This document shows, piece after piece, positions 45,612 through 63,000 of a stretch of 64,000 nucleotides of DNA (position 1 is its first letter; every line of letters starts with the position of its first letter). Made by a program: the position numbers and the translations under genes. The stretch is from Rhodococcus opacus B4 (GTDB taxonomy: Bacteria; Actinomycetota; Actinomycetes; Mycobacteriales; Mycobacteriaceae): assembly GCF_000010805.1 (NCBI RefSeq), contig NC_012522.1, forward strand, positions 4,402,001-4,466,000, read 5' to 3'. A model generated the notes under the pieces. The model searched no databases and had not been told where the DNA came from. It saw nothing but the letters and a program-made list of their open reading frames with translations.

Positions 45612-46505
45612 ATGGACGCGACCCGGCTGCGTGTGCTTCGCGAGCTGGCGGACCGCGGGACGGTGGCGGCGACCGCACAGGCGTTGTCGATGACGCCGTC
45701 GGCGGTGTCGCAGCAGCTCAAGATCCTCTCGCGGGAGGCCGGGGTGACGCTGCTCGAACCGGCGGGCCGCCGGCTGCGGCTCACCGACGCCGGTCAGGCC
45801 CTCGTCGTCCGCGCCGACGACGTCGTGGCCGCCCTCGATCGCGCGGCGGCGGAGATGAGCGCCTACCGCGGGTCGCCGCGCGGGCGGGTGCGGGTCGCAC
45901 TGTTCCCGTCCGGCGCCGCGCTGCTGCTGCCGGGACTGCTGGACGCACTCGCGGGCAGCGGGGTGGACGTGCAGGCGCGCGACGAGGACCTCCCGGCCGC
46001 CGCGGTCCCCGCCCTTCTCGCCGATTACGACGTGGTGCTGACCCATCGCGACGAGCGGGCCCCGGACACGTCCTCCCCGCGAGTGACGGCCGAGCCGCTG
46101 ATGCGCGAACCCATCGACCTGATCCTGCCGCCCGGCCACCCGCTCGCCGGACAGGATGCGGTTCGCCCGGACCAGTTGGCGGACGAGCGGTGGATCAGCG
46201 TGCGCGGCGGGTTTCCCGTCGACGACGTGCTGATGTCGGTGGCCGCCGCGACCGGTGTGCAGCCGCACGTGGCGATGCGCATCAACGACTTCCGGGTCAT
46301 CGAGGAACTCGTCGCCGGCGGTCACGGCGTGGCCCTGCTGGCCCGGCACGCGGTGACCAGTCGCTCGGTGGTCCAGCTTCCCCTCGCGGGGGTGCGCGCC
46401 GCCCGCATCTACGAATTGGCGCGAAGGCCCGCAGCCGACGACGTTCCCGCCGTCGCCACCGTGCTGCAGGCGTTCCGGGACGTCGCGGCCCGGATCGCGG
46501 AGTGA
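45612..46505 (+). CDS. LysR family transcriptional regulator
   Basis: This is a 297-residue regulator. HTH: LRVLRELADRGTVAATAQALSMTPSAVSQQLKILSREAGVTLLEPAGRRLRLTDAGQAL. The substrate-binding domain ends with the usual VAGGHGVALLARHA block. It starts 72 bp from the divergent EamA exporter, so a regulatory link is likely. ATG 45612 is used. Confidence 0.88.
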   Translation: MDATRLRVLRELADRGTVAATAQALSMTPSAVSQQLKILSREAGVTLLEPAGRRLRLTDAGQALVVRADDVVAALDRAAAEMSAYRGSPRGRVRVALFPSGAALLLPGLLDALAGSGVDVQARDEDLPAAAVPALLADYDVVLTHRDERAPDTSSPRVTAEPLMREPIDLILPPGHPLAGQDAVRPDQLADERWISVRGGFPVDDVLMSVAAATGVQPHVAMRINDFRVIEELVAGGHGVALLARHAVTSRSVVQLPLAGVRAARIYELARRPAADDVPAVATVLQAFRDVAARIAE

Positions 46506-46522
46506 AGGGGCCGGAAACGGAA

Positions 46523-46549
46523 GAAGGCCCGCCGAGTGGGCGGGCCTTC
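46523..46549. terminator. Bidirectional terminator between LysR and SHOCT genes
   Basis: GAAGGCCCGCC (46523-46533) pairs exactly with GGCGGGCCTTC (46539-46549) around a 5-nt loop, between two convergent stops. Confidence 0.8.
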
Positions 46550-46565
46550 CGGTGAAAACGGACGC

Positions 46566-46946
46566 TCAGCTGCTCAGCGCCTTCGCCTTCAGCGTTTCGT
46601 ATTCCGTCTGCGTGATGGTGCCGGCATCGAGGAGGGCCTTCGCGTCGGCGATCTGCTCGGCCGAGGACTTGCCCGCGACGGACCGGATGTAGCTGTCCTG
46701 CGCCTGCTTCGCCTCCTGCGCGGCCGCCATCGACCGCTCGGCCATGCTCTTGCTCCGGGTGATGAGGTACACGAGCGCGGTCAGCAGGGGGACGAAGAAC
46801 AGGAAGACGATCCAGATCGCCTTCACCCAGCCCGACGTCTTATGGTCGCGGAACAGGTCGGTGATGATGGAGAACAACAGGATCAGGTACGCCACGAAGC
46901 CGAAGGTGACGATGATCACCCAGAGAAAGTCCCAGAAAGAGTCCAT
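46566..46946 (-). CDS. PLDc_N/SHOCT domain membrane protein
   Basis: This is a 126-residue protein with two helices (FLWVIIVTFGFVAYLILLFSIIT, WVKAIWIVFLFFVPLLTALVYLITRSKSM), an Ala/Gln/Glu-rich coil and a C-terminal SHOCT motif (SSAEQIADAKALLDAGTITQTEYETLKAKAL). It probably is a small membrane adaptor; SHOCT regions mediate oligomerisation. No further role can be read. ATG 46946 is used. Confidence 0.84.
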   Translation of the reverse strand: MDSFWDFLWVIIVTFGFVAYLILLFSIITDLFRDHKTSGWVKAIWIVFLFFVPLLTALVYLITRSKSMAERSMAAAQEAKQAQDSYIRSVAGKSSAEQIADAKALLDAGTITQTEYETLKAKALSS

Positions 46947-47041
46947 TGCAGCGCTCCATTCACAGTCGAATTCACTCTGCGCTGACTATCGCACCGGGCC
47001 GGAGCGTCCGCGTCATCCGAAACAGGTGAAATGCGGCGCCC

Positions 47042-47088
47042 GATGTGACATCGGTGCAGTGTGACCAGACCGCGGTGACATTGGGCCG
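47042..47088. repeat. 47-bp dispersed repeat, copy 2
   Basis: This is the gap-free partner of 5159-5205, from GATGTGACATCGGTGCA to TTGGGCCG. It lies in the non-coding gap between the SHOCT gene and the carboxylase terminator, in no gene here. Confidence 0.6.
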
Positions 47089-47123
47089 TCCAAAGCCCCA
47101 CAACGCGGCACCCCCGCGAAACG

Positions 47124-47163
47124 CCGAACGGCCGCGACACCGGTAGGTGCCGCGGCCGTTCGG
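47124..47163. terminator. Terminator of the carboxylase gene
   Basis: CCGAACGGCCGCG (47124-47136) pairs exactly with CGCGGCCGTTCGG (47151-47163); the 14-nt interior contains a further CACC/GGTG pair. It directly follows the carboxylase stop on the reverse strand. Confidence 0.8.
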
Positions 47164-47170
47164 GTGGGGA

Positions 47171-52657
<5,487 letters not shown>

Positions 52658-53075
52658 CTGTTATCGCTCCGTTTCCGTAAAACTCATTGATCCGCAGAGT
52701 GTTTCGATGGCCAAGGCCATGTCCGCCGAGGACTGGGTGCCGCCTTCGCGGACACGTGCACCCCTGCACAACCCGCTTGACTACCTCCAGGGGCGCCCCC
52801 GAACGCGATCGTCGGCCCTGCGTCATTGCGGGGCCGATGCTCGGGGAATGCGAGCATAACGTCGAAAATATGTACCCGCGCGTAACTTCTGCGAGGGCCC
52901 GATCGGGCTTGTCAAGTCTTCAAGGACTTGCGTGTCGACCCTACGAGAGAGTAAGGAAGCCGGAATTCCGTCGAACTGGGCATCCTTCGGCGAGTTACCT
53001 GCAACTCGTTGTCACGGAGTCGGTTTCGTCCGGTTTGTCGAGATGTTCTCGCAGACGGGAACTTTCACACGGAAG
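52658..53075. other. 418-bp gap with no gene seen
   Basis: It lies between the ctaD stop and the carboxylase start, both reverse strand. It contains the 12-bp palindrome GCCCGATCGGGC (52897-52908), a loose CAAGTC/GACTTG repeat beside it (52912-52929), and the AT-richer carboxylase promoter region near 52660-52690. No RNA gene, convincing ORF or class A/B element was seen. Confidence 0.6.
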
Positions 53076-54815
53076 TTACTGGGGGTTCACCTTCGGTTCG
53101 ACGGCCACGGGTTCGGTCGCGTGCGCCACCGCGCCCCGCAGGCCCACGTGCGCCTCGCGGTGCATCCGGTCGACCATGTGCGGATAGTGGAGCTCGAACG
53201 CCGGCCGCTCGGAGCGGATGCGCGGCAACTCGGTGAAGTTGTGCCGCGGCGGCGGGCAGCTTGTCGCCCACTCGAGGGAGTTGCCGAAACCCCACGGGTC
53301 GTCCACCGTCACCACCTCGCCGTACCGGTAGCTCTTGAAGACGTTCCAGACGAACGGCACCGTCGACGCCCCGAGGACGAACGCGAACACCGTCGACACG
53401 GAGTTGAGGACGGTGAAGCCGTCGGAGGGCAGATAGTCGGCGTAGCGGCGCGGCATCCCCTCCGCGCCGAGCCAGTGCTGGACGAGGAACGTGCCGTGGA
53501 AACCGGTGAACGTGGTCCAGAAGTGCCACTTGCCGAGCCGTTCGTCGAGCATGCGTCCGGTCATCTTCGGGAACCAGAAGTAGATGCCGGCGTACGTGGC
53601 GAAGACGATCGTCCCGAACAGCACGTAGTGGAAGTGGGCGATCACGAAGTAGCTGTCCGTGACGTGGAAATCAAGCGGCGGGCTCGCGAGGATGACGCCG
53701 GTGAGGCCGCCGAAGATGAACGTGATGAGGAAGCCCAGTGAGAACAGCATGGGTGTCTCGAACGTCAGCTGACCCTTCCACATGGTGCCGACCCAGTTGA
53801 AGATCTTCACCCCGGTGGGCACCGCGATCAGGAACGTCATGAACGAGAAGAACGGCAGCAGCACCGCGCCGGTCGCGTACATGTGGTGCGCCCACACGGC
53901 GATCGACAGGGCCGCGATGGCGATCGTCGCGTAGACGAGCCCGCTGTACCCGAACACCGGTTTGCGGCTGAACACCGGGAAGACCTCGGTGACGATGCCG
54001 AAGAACGGCAGCGCCACGATATAGACCTCCGGGTGACCGAAGAACCAGAACAGGTGCTGCCACAGCAGCACGCCGCCGGTCGCCGGGTCGTAGAGGTTCC
54101 CGCCCAGGTGCCGGTCGACGAACAGCCCCATCAGCGCGGCGGTGAGGATCGGGAACGCCACCAGGATCAGGATGCTGGTGACGAAGATGTTCCACGTGAA
54201 GATCGGCATCCGGAACATGATCATCCCCGGCGCCCGCAGGCAGATGACCGTCGTGATCATGTTGACGCCGCCGAGGATGGTGCCGAGACCGGACAGCGCG
54301 AGCCCCATGATCCACAGGTCGGCGCCGACGCCCGGCGAGTGCAGCGTGCTCGTCAGGGGCGAGTACGCGGTCCAGCCGAAGTCCGCGGCGCCTCCCGGAG
54401 TGATGAAGCCCGCGATCGCGATGGTCCCGCCGAACAGGAACGCCCAGTAACTGAACGCGTTGAGACGGGGGAACGCGACGTCGGGGGCGCCGATCTGCAG
54501 CGGCAGGATGTAGTTGGCGAACCCGAACACGATCGGTGTCGCATACAGCAGCAGCATGATCGTGCCGTGCATCGTGAACAGCTGGTTGTACTGCTCGTTC
54601 GACAGGAACTGCAGGCCCGGGACGGCCAGTTCGCCGCGGATCAGCAGCGCCATCAGACCGCCGGCCATGAAGAAGGCGAACGACGTGATCAGGTACAGGA
54701 TCCCCAGGTCCTTGGGATCCGTCGTCGTGATCATCTTGTAGAAGAAGCTGCCCTTGGGGCGGCGCCGGGCCGGATACGGACGGACCGGACGATGCTGTTG
54801 AAATGCCAGATTCAC
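53076..54815 (-). CDS. ctaD: Cytochrome c oxidase subunit I
   Basis: This is a 579-residue aa3-type subunit I with 12 helices. It shows the heme a ligand [15 protein letters not shown], the CuB ligands [14 protein letters not shown] and [11 protein letters not shown], heme a3/heme a His in [12 protein letters not shown], and the K/D-channel residues of the family. It reduces oxygen at the membrane and pumps protons. GTG 54815 has GGGGGGCGTC just upstream. Its C-terminus is extended and charged, as in actinobacteria. No ctaC/ctaE is beside it. Confidence 0.95.
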   Translation of the reverse strand: MNLAFQQHRPVRPYPARRRPKGSFFYKMITTTDPKDLGILYLITSFAFFMAGGLMALLIRGELAVPGLQFLSNEQYNQLFTMHGTIMLLLYATPIVFGFANYILPLQIGAPDVAFPRLNAFSYWAFLFGGTIAIAGFITPGGAADFGWTAYSPLTSTLHSPGVGADLWIMGLALSGLGTILGGVNMITTVICLRAPGMIMFRMPIFTWNIFVTSILILVAFPILTAALMGLFVDRHLGGNLYDPATGGVLLWQHLFWFFGHPEVYIVALPFFGIVTEVFPVFSRKPVFGYSGLVYATIAIAALSIAVWAHHMYATGAVLLPFFSFMTFLIAVPTGVKIFNWVGTMWKGQLTFETPMLFSLGFLITFIFGGLTGVILASPPLDFHVTDSYFVIAHFHYVLFGTIVFATYAGIYFWFPKMTGRMLDERLGKWHFWTTFTGFHGTFLVQHWLGAEGMPRRYADYLPSDGFTVLNSVSTVFAFVLGASTVPFVWNVFKSYRYGEVVTVDDPWGFGNSLEWATSCPPPRHNFTELPRIRSERPAFELHYPHMVDRMHREAHVGLRGAVAHATEPVAVEPKVNPQ

Positions 54816-54920
54816 GACGCCCCCCGAAGGGTCCGAGGCGGTTCGGGTCCGGTGTGGACTCCGTTACCAGGGTAGTTCCCCGAGACCCCGAGGGAGCCGA
54901 TTTTTGCGGCCGGAAACGAC

Positions 54921-54957
54921 GCTGCCGCAGGTGCGCGGGAGGCGCGCCTGCGGCAGC
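54921..54957 (-). terminator. leuA terminator
   Basis: GCTGCCGCAGGTGCGC (54921-54936) pairs with 54942-54957 with one wobble and a 5-nt loop, 16 bp past the leuA stop on the reverse strand. Confidence 0.8.
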
Positions 54958-54973
54958 GGTGGTGCGGAAGCGG

Positions 54974-56920
<1,947 letters not shown>

Positions 56921-56986
56921 TCAGCACTGTACTCCGGGCACCGTCGTTCGCGTGCCGGGGTTCGAAGTCCGAGTGAGGAGAGAGCG

Positions 56987-58012
56987 GTGGGCCGCAGCGC
57001 GACGGTGGTATCACCGCTGGTGGCCGCGGGTTTTGCGATGCTGCTGGCGGCATGTTCCGGCGTCGTCGCGGGGGCGCCGAGCGTCGCCGGGGCAGGTGAG
57101 CCGATCTACGGCCTGCCGGTCAGCGAGCACACCCGCGCGGAATTGGCCGTCGCCGCCGCGGCGCGCGACCTCGCGCCGTGTGGACTGCTCGACCGGGAGC
57201 TGGTCGCCTCGTTCGGGCAGGTCACCGCGTACGGGCCCGTCGGCGACCTGTCGACGTGCCACGCCGAATTGGTGCCTCCCCGCGGCACCGCCACCAATCC
57301 CGTCTGGGTCGAGGTGACGGTGGGTGAACGCGAACCCACGGAAGAAACCGGTGCGGGGGAGGCGACGTCGGGGATCGAGGTGCGTCCCGCGGTCGGCGCG
57401 CTCCCGGGCACGTGCACCCTCTACTTCGCGCTGCCGCCGGTACCAGACGTGCGAGACGATGTGGCAGCGAGGCGCTGGGGGCACGTGTCGTACCTCGACG
57501 GGGCGGGCGGAACTGGCGACTCCGCCGCCGGCGACGACTGCGCCGAAGCGCGCACGGTGCTCGGCTCGGTCGTGGGCAGGCTGAGGTCCTCGACGTCCGG
57601 GCTGTCGGATGTTCCTCTCGCGCAACAGGACCCGTGCCGGGTGGTCGAGAAACTGTCCGGGCGGGGCGTCGAGACGTTCACCCCGGGCAGCCGCCCCTAC
57701 GAGTGTCTCCTGACCCTCGGCGGCGGCGCCGAGGCGTCCGTGCAACTGGCGCTGTCGCCGGAACCCTCGCCGGCCGGCGGCCCCGAAACAGTCGAACTCG
57801 ACGGCAAGCCGTTCACGTTCTTCCGGGACGCGCTGTCGTGCCACTACTACTTCTATCCGGGTGCGGTGTTCGACACGAACCTGCCGTCGAGCCCGGCGAG
57901 CGAACGGGACAAGATCGGTAACCGGCTGACGGCGTCGGTGGCGGCGTCCGCACCGAGCTGCGTCGACGCCGAAACGCTGGTGCTCGCCGCGGCCGAAGTG
58001 TTCGACTACTGA
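56987..58012 (+). CDS. Two-domain DUF3558-like lipoprotein
   Basis: This is a 341-residue lipoprotein: GTG 56987 with GAGGAG ~8 nt upstream, a signal ending in lipobox LLAAC, and two related Cys-containing halves (PCGLLDRELVASFG... and PCRVVEKLSGRGVETF..., each followed by ...C...). The DPC-type start and Cys spacing suggest DUF3558 repeats. Function unknown. It is divergent from leuA and coupled to the next gene. Confidence 0.75.
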   Translation: MGRSATVVSPLVAAGFAMLLAACSGVVAGAPSVAGAGEPIYGLPVSEHTRAELAVAAAARDLAPCGLLDRELVASFGQVTAYGPVGDLSTCHAELVPPRGTATNPVWVEVTVGEREPTEETGAGEATSGIEVRPAVGALPGTCTLYFALPPVPDVRDDVAARRWGHVSYLDGAGGTGDSAAGDDCAEARTVLGSVVGRLRSSTSGLSDVPLAQQDPCRVVEKLSGRGVETFTPGSRPYECLLTLGGGAEASVQLALSPEPSPAGGPETVELDGKPFTFFRDALSCHYYFYPGAVFDTNLPSSPASERDKIGNRLTASVAASAPSCVDAETLVLAAAEVFDY

Positions 58013-58013
58013 G

Positions 58014-58364
58014 ATGAACACACAGGTCGATGTCGCCCGGGCCTACCTGGACGCGCTGCTCAGCCACGACGGCAACTCGGTGCCCATCGAACCCCGGGCG
58101 GTTCGGTACGAGATGGGGCTGAAGACGGCTTTCTCCGGAAATCACCTGCGCCGAAGCCTGTCCGGCGGTCCGCAGTACCGGGTGATCCGGGCGATCCGCG
58201 ACTGCGTGTGGACCGTCGACGGCGACGACGTCACCGTCGACTACCTCTTGGACGCCGGACTCCTCGGCCGCACCCTCGCGACGGTCCGGGTGGTCGAGAC
58301 GTTCCGGATCCCGCCGCACGACCTGCGCATCCACCGCATCGACGCGAAGATTCGGCGCCCGTGA
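58014..58364 (+). CDS. Small NTF2-like (DUF8021-type) protein
   Basis: This is a 116-residue protein: VDVARAYLDALLSHDGNSVPIEPRAVRYEMGLKTAFSGNHLRRSLSGGPQYRVIRAIRDCVWTVDGDDVTVDYLLDA. The helix-then-strands pattern resembles nuclear-transport-factor-2-like folds. Its ATG is 1 bp past the lipoprotein stop, so the two are co-translated. Function is unknown. Confidence 0.7.
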   Translation: MNTQVDVARAYLDALLSHDGNSVPIEPRAVRYEMGLKTAFSGNHLRRSLSGGPQYRVIRAIRDCVWTVDGDDVTVDYLLDAGLLGRTLATVRVVETFRIPPHDLRIHRIDAKIRRP

Positions 58365-58428
58365 TCTCTCTGCCCTGACCGGACCGCCCTGATCGCGCAC
58401 CGAACCCGCTGCCGCGCAGGTTCTCCCG

Positions 58429-58473
58429 CACGTGAGTGGCAAAGTGTGCTCGCGCACGCTTTGCCACTCACCT
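58429..58473. repeat. Class A palindromic element, copy A6
   Basis: The perfect 13-bp arms GTGAGTGGCAAAG (58432-58444) and CTTTGCCACTCAC (58459-58471) enclose GTGTGC/GCGCAC, in a CACGTG...CACCTG frame. It lies between the convergent small protein and pirin genes and ends 5 bp before the pirin stop. Confidence 0.8.
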
Positions 58474-58477
58474 GGGG

Positions 58478-59443
58478 TCAGGCGAGCGTTTCGTGCGCTG
58501 CGGGAACGGAACCCAGCCGGCCGGCCTGGAAGTCCTCGAACGCCTGCAGCACCTCGGCTCTGGTGTTCATCACGAACGGTCCGGCCATCGCCACGGGCTC
58601 GCGGATCGGCTTGCCGCCGAGGACGAACACCTCGAACGACTTGGTCCGCGAATCCTGCGTGTCGGCCGCGGCGATCGTCAGGGTGTCACCGCGTCCGAAG
58701 ACGGCAGTCTGGCCCATCCGGATCGGGCGGCGCTCCGAGCCGGCGAGGCCGTCGCCCGCGAGGACGTAGGCGAGCGCGTTGAACTCGGGGTTCCACGGCA
58801 GCGTCAGGCTCGCACCCGGCGCGACCGTCGCGTGGACGAGGCTGATCGGCGTGTAGGTGGACCCGGGACCGTGGTGACCGTCCACGTCGCCGGCGATCAC
58901 GCGAACGAGGGCGCCGCCGTCGGGCGAGGACAGCAGGGCCACCTTCGCGCCGGTGATGTCCTGGTAGCGCGGTGCGGCCATCTTGTTGTCGCGCGGCAGG
59001 TTCACCCACAACTGGACGCCGTGGAACAGGCCGCCGCTCGTCACCAGATGCTCGGGCGGGGTCTCGATGTGCAGGATGCCGCCACCCGCGGTCATCCACT
59101 GGGTGTCGCCGCCACCGATGGTTCCACCGCCGCCGTTCGAATCCTGGTGCTCCATGATGCCGTCGATCATGTAGGTGACGGTCTCGAAGCCGCGGTGCGG
59201 ATGCCAGGGTGTGCCCTTGGGTTCACCGGGTGCGTAGTCGACCTCGCCCATCTGATCCATGTGGATGAACGGGTCGAGGGCCGGCAGGTCGATGCCGGCG
59301 AACGCGCGGCGCACCGGGAAGCCTTCGCCCTCGTACCCGACGGGTGCGGTGGTGAGCGAACGGACCGGGCGGTCGACGGCGCCGGGAGCAGGTGCGTCGA
59401 TACGCGGCAGGGCAAGGATGTTGTCGACCGTCACGGCTGGCAT
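58478..59443 (-). CDS. Pirin family protein
   Basis: This is a 321-residue bicupin. The N-terminal cupin has the metal site: DPFIHMDQMGEVDYAPGEPKGTPWHPHRGFETVTYMIDGIMEHQDSNG and WMTAGGGILHIETP. The C-terminal cupin and a tail with VLGGKPIREPVAMAGPFVMNT follow. Pirins may have quercetinase-like dioxygenase or redox-sensing roles. ATG 59443 is used. It is divergent from nothing obvious; upstream 59444-59521 holds no hairpin. Confidence 0.9.
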   Translation of the reverse strand: MPAVTVDNILALPRIDAPAPGAVDRPVRSLTTAPVGYEGEGFPVRRAFAGIDLPALDPFIHMDQMGEVDYAPGEPKGTPWHPHRGFETVTYMIDGIMEHQDSNGGGGTIGGGDTQWMTAGGGILHIETPPEHLVTSGGLFHGVQLWVNLPRDNKMAAPRYQDITGAKVALLSSPDGGALVRVIAGDVDGHHGPGSTYTPISLVHATVAPGASLTLPWNPEFNALAYVLAGDGLAGSERRPIRMGQTAVFGRGDTLTIAAADTQDSRTKSFEVFVLGGKPIREPVAMAGPFVMNTRAEVLQAFEDFQAGRLGSVPAAHETLA

Positions 59444-59521
59444 GGGGTGTCTCCTCGTACTCAGGTAATTGATTGTTCAACTACTTCATGGTGTGTAACA
59501 CCCGACTGGGAAAAAAATTCC

Positions 59522-59577
59522 CTGTGCGCCTTTCTGGTTGCTGGAGCTACCAGAAAGGCGCACGGGCGCGGAGCGCC
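59522..59577 (-). repeat. Class B palindromic element, copy B3
   Basis: Small hairpin GGCGCGGAGCGCC (59565-59577) is 2 bp from the TAG stop of the DUF732 gene; the large hairpin pairs CTGTGCGCCTTTCTGGT (59522-59538) with 59549-59565. Same order and orientation relative to a stop codon as B1 and B2. No AbiEi-like gene is nearby. Confidence 0.8.
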
Positions 59578-59579
59578 TC

Positions 59580-59993
59580 CTAGTTGAGGACGTTCTCGTG
59601 GTCCGGGCAGTACCGCGTGATCGCGCCGATGATGTACGGGTAGACGCCGTCGGCGGTGAGCATCGGTGTCCACTCCTCACGCACCTGGTCGAGGGGCTTG
59701 CCCGCGTCGAGGGCGGTGCAGATCTCGCCGGCCTGATGCACCGCCAGGTCGTCGTCGGTGACGGTCTGGTTGTTCGCGCGCAGGTAGGCCAGGTAGTCGG
59801 CGGCCGTCTTCGGATCGTCGGCGACCGAGAACACTCGGCTGCCGGGGGCGGTGGCGGCGGTCGTCCGCGCCGCCACGGACGCCGAGGCGGCCGTCGTCTC
59901 GGATGCTGCGGTGTCGGTGTCGCCACCACCGCAGGCGGTGAGGAATGCCGCGGAGCAGACGGTGAGGGCGGTCAGAGCAAGGGTGCGGCGCAT
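59580..59993 (-). CDS. DUF732-containing lipoprotein
   Basis: This is a 137-residue lipoprotein: signal with lipobox LTAC, Ala/Thr-rich linker and a C-terminal DUF732 domain (YLAYLRANNQTVTDDDLAVHQAGEICTALDAGKPLDQVREEW...YPYIIGAITRYCPDHENVL) with the conserved Cys pair. Common in mycobacteria and relatives; function unknown. ATG 59993 is used. Confidence 0.84.
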   Translation of the reverse strand: MRRTLALTALTVCSAAFLTACGGGDTDTAASETTAASASVAARTTAATAPGSRVFSVADDPKTAADYLAYLRANNQTVTDDDLAVHQAGEICTALDAGKPLDQVREEWTPMLTADGVYPYIIGAITRYCPDHENVLN

Positions 59994-60087
59994 GGGGCGT
60001 GTGATTCCTTTCGAGGCCTGTGACGGCGACGATCGTATCGCCTGCCGGGCCGGTGTTCCCGGCGGCGATCACCCACACTGTTCCCGG

Positions 60088-63000
60088 TCAGAGACCGCGA
60101 TCGATCAGGTCCAGGATCTCCTCGCTCGTGGCCGCGTGAATCTTGTCGACCGCGGCGGCATGCGCGTCGTCGGACGTTCCGACCTCGGCCAGCAGGCTTC
60201 CGAGGCGTTGCGCGATGGCCGACCGCGCCTCGGCGTCGTCGCCGAGTTCGGCGATGGTGGCGCGGAGGCGGTCGACGTCGGCGAGCGCCACCGACATCGG
60301 ATCCGGAACGAGTTCCGAGCGCAGGAACTCGGCGACGGCCCGCGGATTCGGGTGGTCGAACACCATGGTCGGCGGCAACCGCAGCCCCGTGGCCGCACCG
60401 AGATGGTTGCGGAGCGCGACGGCCGCGAGTGAGTCGAAGCCGAGTTCCTTGAACGCCTGGTCGGGGTCCACCGAGTCCGACGCGTCGTAGCCGAGCACGG
60501 TGGCGGCCCCGCCCCGCACGAGGTCGAGCATCAGGTGCCGCTGTTCGGGGATCGACAGGTCGGCGAGTCGCTGCGCCCAGTCCGACGGTCCCGACCCGTT
60601 CGGTCCGGTCACGACCGAGTCCGATCCCGCGGCGTGCGGGCGCGACTCCCGGATGAGGCCCCGCAGCGGGGCGGGAACGTAGGGTGCGGCCGAACCGGAG
60701 TGGTCGAACCGCGCGGCCGCGACGGTGGGTGCGCCGGCGGCCAGCGCGCTGTCGAAAAGGGCCAGGCCGTCGGCTGCGGGCATCGGGACCATCCCGCTGA
60801 GGCGGGCGCGGGCGAGGTCGATGGCGCCGAGGTTGTCGGTCATGGCGCTCGGCGTCGCCCACATGCCCCACGCGATCGAGAGCCCGGGCAGCCCGAGTGC
60901 GTGCCGGTGATGGGCGAGGGCGTCGAGGAACATGTTGGCGGCGGCGTAGTTCGCCTGCCCGGGAGCCCCGAGGACGCCGGCGAGCGAGGAGAACACGACG
61001 AACGCCCGCACGTCGCTGTCCGCGGTCAGCCGGTGCAGGTGCCAGGCGGCGTCGACCTTCGGCCGCAGGACGGTGTCGAGCCGCTCGGGCGTGAGCGACG
61101 CCAGGGTGCCGTCGTCGATGACGCCCGCCGCGTGGATCACCGCCGTCAGCGGATGCTCGGACGGTATCCCTGCCAGCAACCCGGCGACCGCCGACGCGTC
61201 CGCGGTGTCGCAGGCGACGATGCCGACCTCGGCACCCAGATCGCTCAGTTCGCGCCGCAGGCGGTCGCTGCCCTCGGCGCCGGGCCCGCGTCTGCTGGTC
61301 AGCAGCAGGTGCCGGGCCCCGTGCCCGGTCACCAGGTGGCGGGCGACCAGCGACCCGACCGTGCCGGTGCCGCCGGTGATCAGCACGGTGCCGCCGGGAT
61401 CGAACGGCGTCGGTTCGTCGACGACGGCCATACGCCGCAACCGCGGTGCGCACAGGGTGCCGTTCCGGGCCGCCACCTGCGGTTCCCCGCTCGCCAGTGC
61501 CGACATGATCGCGGCCTCGGCGTCCGACGTGTCGTCGAGGTCGATCAGCACGAACCGGTCCGGGTTCTCGTTCTGCGCGGAGCCCACCAGACCCCACACC
61601 GCCGCGGCCGCGAGGTCGGGACGAGCGTCGCGGTCCTGGCCGTCGTCGGTGACCACGGCGTTGCGGGTCACGATCACGAGCGGGTTGTCGGCGAACGTGT
61701 CGTCGTCCAGCCACTCCTGCAGCAGTCGCAGCACCCGCGCGCACAGTTCGTGGGTCGCGTCCGGGCCGTGGTCGCCGTCGGTCGCGCACCCGGCCAGCAC
61801 CGTCCACGGGCGCCGGTCGCCTTCCTCGGGTCCGGACTCCATCGCGATCCGCAACGCCTCCAGGTCGGGACACCCCGGGAACGTCGAACCGATGCCCGGG
61901 TCGCCGAACCCGTCGGCGCCGAGGACGACCACCGGTCCGCGAGGCTCGGACGGCGCGACCTCCACCCTGATCCAGGCGGTCCGGTGCAGCCGCAGGGGTG
62001 CCGGACGGCCCCCGTCTGTCGTCCTCTGCGCCACGCCCAGCGCATCGACGGTCAGCACCGGCTCACCGGCGGGGTCGACGGCGGCGATGCGATGCCGCCC
62101 GTCGTCGCCGGGCGTGAACCGCGCGGTCACCGCGTCCGCACCGACGGTGTGCAGCCGGATCCCCGACCAGGTCTGCGGCCAGCCGTCCCACCCGAGGAGG
62201 GGTTCGATCGCGGCCTGCAGCAGCTCGGGGTGGATGCCGAATCCGGTCGTGTCGACACCGTCCCCGAGCCGCACCTCCGTTTCGGTGTCGTTCGGATTCT
62301 CTTGTGGCACTGCGGCGGACGAGCCGACGACGTCGTCGATCGTGGCCGACGCGTTCCGGACCCAGCTGTCCGGGCTGTCGGTGTCACCCGACCTCGACGA
62401 GACGGTGACGGTGCGGGCCCCGGTGGTCCCCGGCGGCGACACGAGCACCCGGATCGACGCCAGCCCCGACGTCGGGAGGACGAGCGGGTGCTGCAGGGTG
62501 AGTTCGTCGATGTGGTCGAGACCGACGTGGTGGGCCGCGTGCAGGGCGAGTTCGACCGGTACCGCGGGCAGCACCGTCTTGGCCTCTCCGTTGTCGGGTG
62601 CCGGGGAGTCGCCGTCGTCGACCGACGGTGACACGAGCCAGGGGTCCCGGTGCAGCGACAGCTGTCCCGTGAACAGGGTCGCGTCGTCGTCGAGGGTCAC
62701 CGCGGCACCGAGCAGCGGATGATCGGACGGGGTCAGTCCCAGTTCGGTCGGATCGCCGGTGTTCCGGACGGCCGCCGTCGGCCAGTAGGAGCGGCGCTGG
62801 AATGCATACGTGGGCAGGGCCACTCGGCGTCGGCCGGGCAGCACCCGATCCCAGTCGACGGTGGCGCCCTGCACGTAGGCGGCGGCGACCGCCTCGATGA
62901 TCCCGTACGCCTCGTCGTCACGCCCGGGCAGTGTGGCGATCGTGTTCGGGACGACCTCGGCGGCGAGTGCCGCCAGGGTCGCACCGGGACCGACCTCGAC